In this document: piece after piece, positions 1-3,858 of the stretch
How the letters are laid out: the number at the start of each line of letters is the position of its first letter
Position numbering within the stretch: the first letter of the stretch is position 1
Notes under the pieces: generated by a model
What the model was told of the DNA's origin: nothing
The model's input: the letters and a program-made list of their open reading frames with translations, nothing else
Databases searched by the model: none
Origin: Hyphomicrobiales bacterium
Lineage (GTDB): Bacteria; Pseudomonadota; Alphaproteobacteria; Rhizobiales; Aestuariivirgaceae
DNA length: 5,290 nt
Reading direction: 5' to 3'
Assembly: GCA_003151375.1 (NCBI GenBank)
Contig: PLXI01000146.1
Span: 1 to 5,290 of the forward strand
Position numbers and translations under genes: made by a program

Positions 1-1613
1 TCGAGAATCAGGATGCGCGGATCGGCCAGAATCGCGCGAGCAATCGAAACACGCTGGCGCTGCCCGCCGGAAAGTTTCACGCCGCGCTCACCCACATGGG
101 CTTCCAGCCCGCGCCGCCCAAAGGGATCAATCAGCGTGCTGATGAATTCTGATGCATGGGCTTGGGCCGCTGCGGCATTGATTTCGGCTTCGCTGGCATC
201 GGGCTTGCCATAGCGGATATTGTCTCGCACAGATCGGTGCATGAGCGAAGTGTCTTGTGTGACTACGCCTATTGCCGCGCGCAAAGATTCTTGGGCAACG
301 CCAGCAATGTTCTGACCATCGATGGTGATCGTGCCAGCGCTTACGTCATAAAACCGCAGCAACAAATTGGCGAGTGTTGACTTACCCGCACCTGATCTGC
401 CGACAAGGCCCACCTTTTCGCCGGGCTTGATGACAAGCTTCAAGCCTGCCAGAACCTCGCGGGAATTCTCAACTTCTTTGCCATAGTTGAAATGAACATC
501 GCTGAATGAAATCTCGCCGCGCTTGACCGTAAGGGCAGGGGCATCAGCAACATCCACAACTTTGTGGCGGCGCGCCAATACATCAACACCATCTTTCACT
601 GTGCCGAAATCTTCAAATAGTCCGGCGACCTCCCACAGCATCCAATGGGCCATGCCTAACATGCGGTAGATGAGACCCACCGAAAATGCTATTGCCCCAA
701 CAGTAATTGCGGCTTTCGACCAAAGCCACACGGCGATGGCTGCGGTTGCCACCAACACGGCACCATTGAGTGCATTAAGCCAGATGTTCATCGTGGTGGC
801 CACGCGCATGCTGTCGTAAACGCTTTGCAGCATCCAGCCCATGCCTTCCTTGGCATAGTCATCCTCACGGCTCGCGTGCGCGAAGAGTTTGACGGTTGGT
901 ATATTGGTGTAAGTATCAACCAACCTGCCAGTAACCACCGAGCGCATATTAGCCTGTTTCTCTGACAGCGCTCCCATGAGTGGCACATAACGGCGCATCA
1001 CAAACCCGTAAGCTGCGATCCACACCACCATGGGAATGGCCAGACGCCAATCATTTGCGATGAACGAGGCCAATGCCGTGACCACAAAAACCACCACCCA
1101 AGAAATCACTTGGGTGAGTTTCATCACCACATCGCGCACGCCCAATGCGGCCTGCATCACTTTGGTGGAAACCCGGCCTGCAAACTCATTGTGGAAGAAT
1201 TCCATCGATTGGCGCAGCATATAACGATGGGCCAGCCAGCGGGTGCGCATGGGGAATGAACCGCGCAGACCCTGGTTTTCAACCGCGTCTCCCAATGCGG
1301 CCAAGACTGGTTGGATGAGCAGAGCCAAGGCGGCGTAGATAATCATTTCAGTGCGATGATCAGTAAAGAAGGTTGCTGGATCGGCCTTGCCCATTTGGTC
1401 GATCAACCGGCCCACAAAAGCATAGACCCGCACTTCGATGATGGCGATGGCAACAGAAAACAGCAGCCCAGCCACAATTATGGGCAGAAACGGCCGCGCA
1501 TAAAATCGGATGAAGCCCCAGGTGGTGGCCGGGGGCATAGATGGGGCCTCGGCCGGGAAAGAGTTAACGCGGCTTTCGAGCCATGAAAAGAGATGACTGA
1601 GCATTTCACGCAT
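1..1613 (-). CDS. ABC exporter, fused permease and ATP-binding protein (partial, C-terminus cut by window edge)
   Basis: Half-size ABC exporter of the MsbA/multidrug type (COG1132-like) that would dimerise in the inner membrane and use ATP to move an unidentified substrate outward. I translated 537 residues from ATG at 1613. Residues about 40-330 form the membrane domain, with hydrophobic stretches near 42-60, 91-107, 168-186, 191-206, 281-298 and 303-320. The conserved FFHNEFAGRVSTKV segment at 139-152 and NIPTVKLFAH at 237-246 are typical of the transmembrane domain. The nucleotide-binding domain follows: Walker A GRSGAGKST at 405-413, Q-loop Q453 in TQDTSL, signature LSGGQ at 514-518, and Walker B RILIL at 533-537. 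The catalytic Asp/Glu pair, D-loop and H-loop lie beyond the window. The wording GRRGLEAHVGERGVKLSGGQ resembles exporters of Rhizobiales from memory. No clear Shine-Dalgarno precedes ATG 1613; ATG at 1604 is an alternative start. It is divergent from the DUF3052 gene. Family assignment is certain, substrate unknown. Confidence 0.95.
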   Translation of the reverse strand, partial: MREMLSHLFSWLESRVNSFPAEAPSMPPATTWGFIRFYARPFLPIIVAGLLFSVAIAIIEVRVYAFVGRLIDQMGKADPATFFTDHRTEMIIYAALALLIQPVLAALGDAVENQGLRGSFPMRTRWLAHRYMLRQSMEFFHNEFAGRVSTKVMQAALGVRDVVMKLTQVISWVVVFVVTALASFIANDWRLAIPMVVWIAAYGFVMRRYVPLMGALSEKQANMRSVVTGRLVDTYTNIPTVKLFAHASREDDYAKEGMGWMLQSVYDSMRVATTMNIWLNALNGAVLVATAAIAVWLWSKAAITVGAIAFSVGLIYRMLGMAHWMLWEVAGLFEDFGTVKDGVDVLARRHKVVDVADAPALTVKRGEISFSDVHFNYGKEVENSREVLAGLKLVIKPGEKVGLVGRSGAGKSTLANLLLRFYDVSAGTITIDGQNIAGVAQESLRAAIGVVTQDTSLMHRSVRDNIRYGKPDASEAEINAAAAQAHASEFISTLIDPFGRRGLEAHVGERGVKLSGGQRQRVSIARAILADPRILIL

Positions 1614-1702
1614 ATGGGGGTTTGATGGCAAAAGGTCAAAGGTGGGGAGGCGATATTCTACTGCGACTAATTTTGCAGAAAAATCGTCTTCGCGACTGAA
1701 AC

Positions 1703-1730
1703 TTGCACCCAAAGCTTCGCGTGGTAAACT
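1703..1730 (+). promoter_or_regulatory. Possible promoter for the DUF3052 gene, maybe giving a leaderless mRNA
   Basis: TTGCAC at 1703-1708 and TAAACT at 1725-1730 are separated by 16 bases, a passable sigma-70-like pair in the 122-bp gap between the divergent exporter and DUF3052 genes. The predicted transcription start would fall about 6-8 bases past TAAACT, at or next to the ATG at 1736. No convincing Shine-Dalgarno lies before that ATG, so a leaderless transcript fits. GCTTC (1714-1718) and GAAGC (1731-1735) form a short inverted repeat spanning the putative -10 box. This is pattern matching only. I saw nothing else firm in this gap. Confidence 0.25.
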
Positions 1731-1735
1731 GAAGC

Positions 1736-2119
1736 ATGAGCGAAAAAACAGTTGCGCAGAAACTGGGCCTTAAAGTGGGCAAGACTTTACTTCTTAAGCA
1801 GCAGCCTGATAACGCTGCGGAGCTAATTGGAGCCTTACCTTCTGGTGCAGCATTGATCACCACAGGAAACAAGCCAAGCGGGCTTATCCTTATGTTTGCC
1901 AAGGACAAGGCTGCGCTGATTAAGGGCCTGCCAAATTGCAAATCTTTGCTTGAACCAGGTGGTGCCCTCTGGGTTGCGTATATCAAGGGCACATCGCAAA
2001 AGATCACGGATATCAACAGGGATAGCATTCGCGAGTATGTATCAACAATTGGTCTCGATACTGTGTCGCAAATTGCGATCGATGAAGACTGGTCAGCGTT
2101 AAGGCTAAAGGTCGTCTAG
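1736..2119 (+). CDS. DUF3052 family protein of unknown function
   Basis: A complete 127-residue soluble protein. It reads like the DUF3052 family: an N-terminal AQKLGLKVG (7-15), a central LPSGAAL (34-40), the segment EPGGALWVAYIKG (73-85), then a polar helix DINRDSIREYVSTIGL (92-107) and the ending DEDWSALRLKVV (116-127). Family members are usually 120-150 residues with this same order, so it looks intact. The pattern of a strand ending in GGALWVAY followed by a helix and a final ALRL strand suggests a small alpha/beta fold, but no catalytic residues can be named and the role is unknown. There is no signal peptide or membrane segment. The ATG at 1736 lacks a good ribosome-binding site, yet it places the N-terminus where the family normally begins. 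It is followed by a 166-bp gap before queF, whose own leader suggests separate transcription. Confidence 0.88.
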   Translation: MSEKTVAQKLGLKVGKTLLLKQQPDNAAELIGALPSGAALITTGNKPSGLILMFAKDKAALIKGLPNCKSLLEPGGALWVAYIKGTSQKITDINRDSIREYVSTIGLDTVSQIAIDEDWSALRLKVV

Positions 2120-2152
2120 GCCAGCCGTGGGCGGGCGCCAACACCCTTCACA

Positions 2153-2179
2153 CTTTACTTTCCCTCCCCCCTTTGCTAT
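2153..2179 (+). promoter_or_regulatory. Weak candidate promoter for the queF riboswitch transcript
   Basis: TTTACT at 2153-2158 and TGCTAT at 2174-2179 are 15 bases apart, which is shorter than ideal. Initiation from them would start near 2186, just upstream of the riboswitch aptamer and about 100 bases before the queF ATG, which is a sensible leader length. The stretch between DUF3052 and the aptamer is pyrimidine-rich and I find no intrinsic terminator in it, so read-through from the DUF3052 gene is also possible. Confidence 0.2.
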
Positions 2180-2184
2180 CCGCC

Positions 2185-2206
2185 CCTCAGGTTTTTACAC
2201 CTCTGG
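2185..2206 (+). repeat. Small hairpin abutting the 5' side of the preQ1 aptamer
   Basis: AGGT at 2189-2192 and ACCT at 2199-2202 form a perfect 4-bp stem with a 6-base loop ending directly next to aptamer helix P1. CC at 2185-2186 could also pair with GG at 2205-2206 across a two-base mismatch. Those GG residues belong to the 5' arm of P1, so the longer form would compete with aptamer folding, whereas the 4-bp form could stack on it. The complementarity is plain, but the function is speculative. Confidence 0.35.
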
Positions 2207-2231
2207 TCGCAGCACCCCAGTCAAAACTTGC
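2203..2231 (+). promoter_or_regulatory. preQ1-I riboswitch aptamer (type II-like)
   Basis: A compact H-type pseudoknot that should bind 7-aminomethyl-7-deazaguanine (preQ1) in the mRNA leader. Helix P1 is CTGG (2203-2206) with CCAG (2217-2220). Loop 1 is TCGCAG (2207-2212), followed by three bases, then C2216 just before P1's 3' arm, the position of the ligand-pairing cytosine. An A-rich tail TCAAAA (2221-2226) leads into CTTGC (2227-2231), which pairs back to GCAG (2209-2212) to make P2: G2212-C2227, A2211 with one of the two Us, C2210-G2230, G2209-C2231. From memory, the Thermoanaerobacter tengcongensis preQ1 aptamer has the same TCGCAG loop, the same three-base gap to the specificity C, and the same AAAAC-N2-G tail. 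Here P1 is one pair shorter and the tail a few bases shorter. The next gene, queF, makes preQ1, which strongly supports the call. Confidence 0.85.
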
Positions 2232-2255
2232 ACTTTGCATTTCATTGCCTTGTGT

Positions 2256-2288
2256 TGCTGCGCCTGAAATTAGGAGCGATGGCGCATG
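2256..2288 (+). promoter_or_regulatory. Expression platform of the preQ1 riboswitch covering the queF ribosome-binding site and start
   Basis: The ribosome-binding site AGGAG (2272-2276) sits 9 bases before the queF ATG at 2286. TGCGCC (2259-2264) is perfectly complementary to GGCGCA (2281-2286), giving a 6-bp hairpin that holds the ribosome-binding site in its loop and captures the A of the start codon. A more local alternative, CGCC (2261-2264) against AGGAGCG (2272-2278) with a bulge, would pair the Shine-Dalgarno itself. TGCTGCG (2256-2262) is also perfectly complementary to CGCAGCA (2208-2214) in the aptamer loop. The two pairings share 2259-2262 and exclude each other. Inference: bound preQ1 locks the aptamer, the start hairpin forms and translation stops; without ligand the upstream pairing frees the start. 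No T-run follows, so control is more likely translational than by termination. Confidence 0.55.
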
Positions 2289-2753
2289 GCCAAAAAAGAT
2301 ATTTACGCTGGCTTAAAGCAGCTGGGTACGCCCACCAAGCTTCCCGCTAGCCCGCAAGAGGCGGAGCTTGAGAAGGTGCCTAATCCACAAGCTGGCACGG
2401 CGTTTATGGTGCGCTTCGTGCAGCCGGAATTCACTTCGCTATGCCCCATGACCGGCCAGCCGGATTTTGCCCATCTGGTGATTGACTATGTGCCGGACGA
2501 GTTTCTGGTGGAAAGTAAATCGCTAAAACTTTATCTCGGCGCGTTTCGCAATCACGGGGCCTTTCATGAAGATTGCACGGTGACCATCGGCAAGACCTTG
2601 GCAAAATTGCTGAAGCCCAAATGGCTGCGCATTGGCGGCTACTGGTATCCACGCGGCGGCATACCGATTGATGTGTTTTATCAAACCGGCGTGGCACCAA
2701 AGAACTTATGGATCCCCGATCAAGGTGTTGCACCTTACCGCGGACGAGGATGA
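2286..2753 (+). CDS. queF: NADPH-dependent 7-cyano-7-deazaguanine (preQ0) reductase QueF
   Basis: Cytosolic enzyme that reduces the nitrile of preQ0 to the amine of preQ1 with two NADPH, a step in queuosine biosynthesis for tRNA wobble position 34. The product has 155 residues, the length of the short, single-domain (Bacillus YkvM-type) class that assembles into a tunnelling-fold oligomer. The family signature ESKSLKLY is at 76-83. Catalytic Cys53 lies in TSLCPMTGQPDF with the proton-donor Asp60, and His94-Glu95 in GAFHED match the substrate-binding pair; all are offset by two from the Bacillus subtilis numbering as I recall it. The C-terminus VAPYRGRG is the usual ending. ATG 2286 is chosen because AGGAG at 2272-2276 is 9 bases upstream; the ATG at 2279 is out of frame and too close. 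A preQ1 riboswitch precedes it, and a transporter gene follows with no real gap. Nothing essential is missing. Confidence 0.98.
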   Translation: MAKKDIYAGLKQLGTPTKLPASPQEAELEKVPNPQAGTAFMVRFVQPEFTSLCPMTGQPDFAHLVIDYVPDEFLVESKSLKLYLGAFRNHGAFHEDCTVTIGKTLAKLLKPKWLRIGGYWYPRGGIPIDVFYQTGVAPKNLWIPDQGVAPYRGRG

Positions 2754-2755
2754 GA

Positions 2756-3304
2756 ATGATGGACAAGAAGCTTCAGGGTTATGTTTGCTTTGCGTTTTAT
2801 ATCGCCTGCATTCCGTTGGCCAATTGGCTGATCGGGCATGTCGGCACTTTCTGTGTGCCAGATGGCCCCTGCATGATTCCAGTTTGGCCCGGCATTGCCG
2901 CACCCAGTGGCGTGCTGGCAATTGGTGCTGCTTTGGTGTTGCGTGATTTGGTGCAACGGCGTTTGGGCCTTGGCTTTTCACTTGCGGCCATTGTGATTGG
3001 CGCTTTGATTTCCTGGGCCATTTCACCAACGGCTTTGGTTGTGGCTTCGGTTGCGGCTTTTGTGTTCTCAGAAACGGCCGATGCCTTGGTGTTTACGCCA
3101 CTGCAAAAACGCGGACTATTGCTGGCCGTTGCGGTGAGCACGCTGGCTGGCATTTTGGTCGATAGCGTGTTGTTTCTACAACTGGCTTTTCACAGCTTGG
3201 ACTTTTTATCAGGGCAGATTATCGGCAAGGTCTGGGCCGTGTTGGCCGCCATGCCGATTATTCAGTTCATCCGTTGGGCTGAAGGCAAGAATGCTTTGGC
3301 CTAA
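2756..3304 (+). CDS. VUT family (YhhQ-like) probable queuosine-precursor transporter
   Basis: An inner-membrane protein of 182 residues in the VUT/COG1738 family, whose Escherichia coli member YhhQ imports preQ0 and preQ1. Hydrophobic segments lie near 9-27, 48-63, 73-90, 92-107, 120-141 and 156-172, consistent with six membrane helices. Family marks are the PSGVLAIGAALVLRD segment (50-64) with the Arg63-Asp64 pair, SETADALVF (105-113) with Glu106 and Asp109, and Gly132 with Asp136-Ser137 before a Phe-rich helix. GAGG at 2746-2749 serves ATG 2756 (6-base spacing) or ATG 2759 (9 bases). ATG 2750 abuts it and the upstream ATG at 2708 lies deep inside queF; neither is likely. It begins 3 bases after the queF stop, so the two are almost certainly co-transcribed and share riboswitch control. 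Precursor uptake feeding QueF is inferred from family and context; whether it prefers preQ0, preQ1 or queuine cannot be read here. Confidence 0.9.
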   Translation: MMDKKLQGYVCFAFYIACIPLANWLIGHVGTFCVPDGPCMIPVWPGIAAPSGVLAIGAALVLRDLVQRRLGLGFSLAAIVIGALISWAISPTALVVASVAAFVFSETADALVFTPLQKRGLLLAVAVSTLAGILVDSVLFLQLAFHSLDFLSGQIIGKVWAVLAAMPIIQFIRWAEGKNALA

Positions 3305-3720
3305 GCCAGTTTAGGATCATTTCCGTCAGGCTTGTCGTCAACCGCATGCAGGCTGGGGCGCTTAGTGCCAAAAATTGGTGCACGCGGGGCGGTGCGGAAT
3401 GGAACGACATCTTCATTGCGGGTCGCGGCCACAGCATCATCCACTGGATGTCTGGCCTGCGCACCTGTGGCGATGCCACTTTCAATAACCAAATCTTGTG
3501 CCCCGCCGATCAGCACCAAATGTTCAACATTGTCACGGCGCACCAGCACCAAGCGGCGTGTCTCATCAATCTCACAAAACTCATTGATGCCGAGACGCGT
3601 GCCCCTGCCACCACGTGTGCCGCCACGCAGGCGCCTAAAGAGGGCGGTTATCAACAACAACACCACCAACACAGCCAGTGCCATGGCGATGTAGAACATA
3701 TAAGGTTGAATTTCTGGCAT
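3301..3720 (-). CDS. FliO/MopB family-like membrane protein
   Basis: A 139-residue single-pass protein. Residues 7-28 are a strong membrane helix rich in Leu/Val/Ala, followed by a very basic glycine-arginine linker (29-42, with GGTRGGRGTRL). A compact domain follows with RRLVLVRRDNVEHLVLIGG (55-73) and DLVIESGI (76-83), the hallmark of FliO-like proteins, which help assemble the FliP component of the flagellar export gate. The tail from about 90 is polar, proline-rich and probably disordered. ATG 3720 is chosen because AGGAG (complement of 3729-3733) is 8 bases upstream; a GTG three codons earlier would overlap that site. There are no other flagellar genes in the window; it stands alone, divergent from cckA, so it may be a FliO paralogue with another role. 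Its stop interlocks with that of the transporter gene (shared CTAA at 3301-3304). Family similarity is good, function less certain. Confidence 0.8.
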   Translation of the reverse strand: MPEIQPYMFYIAMALAVLVVLLLITALFRRLRGGTRGGRGTRLGINEFCEIDETRRLVLVRRDNVEHLVLIGGAQDLVIESGIATGAQARHPVDDAVAATRNEDVVPFRTAPRAPIFGTKRPSLHAVDDKPDGNDPKLA

Positions 3721-3819
3721 ATTACGCACTCCTAACGCTAAACGAACTTAGCACAAATTCGTGACAAAACAAAAGCTGTGTGTGCGTTGTTAATCTTTGG
3801 CTGCGGCGCAGCGCTGGTT

Positions 3820-3837
3820 TCGCCTATATTCAGGCGA
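3820..3837 (+). promoter_or_regulatory. Inverted repeat around a putative -10 box in the cckA / FliO-like divergent promoter region
   Basis: TCGCCT (3820-3825) and AGGCGA (3832-3837) are a perfect 6-bp inverted repeat with a 6-base centre. CTATAT at 3824-3829 resembles an alphaproteobacterial -10 element lying across it, about 35 bases before the cckA ATG; no good -35 box is visible at the right distance. A second perfect repeat, GCTGC-GGC-GCAGC, sits at 3800-3812, and a near-palindrome CACAAATTCGTG at 3752-3763 is closer to the FliO-like gene. No full CtrA box (TTAA-N7-TTAA) is present in this 138-bp gap. Roles as operators or RNA hairpins are unproven. Confidence 0.35.
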
Positions 3838-3858
3838 TTCGAGGGACCTAGCGCGGCA

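Noticed and set aside
1636..2028. 130-codon open frame on the minus strand
   Set aside because: It is antisense to the DUF3052 gene, its translation has no recognisable family pattern, and the plus-strand frame matches a known family end to end.
2120..2180. Intrinsic terminator after the DUF3052 gene
   Set aside because: The GC-rich stretch after the stop does not form a strong hairpin and the later pyrimidine run is C-rich, not a T-tract.
2185..2206. A second, tandem preQ1 aptamer
   Set aside because: The hairpin has a loosely similar AGGTT...CACC string, but it lacks the specificity C context and an A-rich tail pairing back into the loop.
2708..2755. Upstream start that would add 16 residues to the transporter
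   Set aside because: It lies inside queF, adds a Cys/Arg-rich sequence unlike the family's N-terminus and has no ribosome-binding site; GAGG at 2746-2749 points to 2756 or 2759.
3346..3735. Open frames of about 120-130 codons on the plus strand
   Set aside because: They lie antisense to the FliO-like gene, whose minus-strand frame has a membrane helix, a conserved core and a good ribosome-binding site; the plus frames have odd composition and no such support.
3721..3858. CtrA box in the cckA promoter region
   Set aside because: Only single TTAA-like half-sites are present; no second half at the 7-base spacing.
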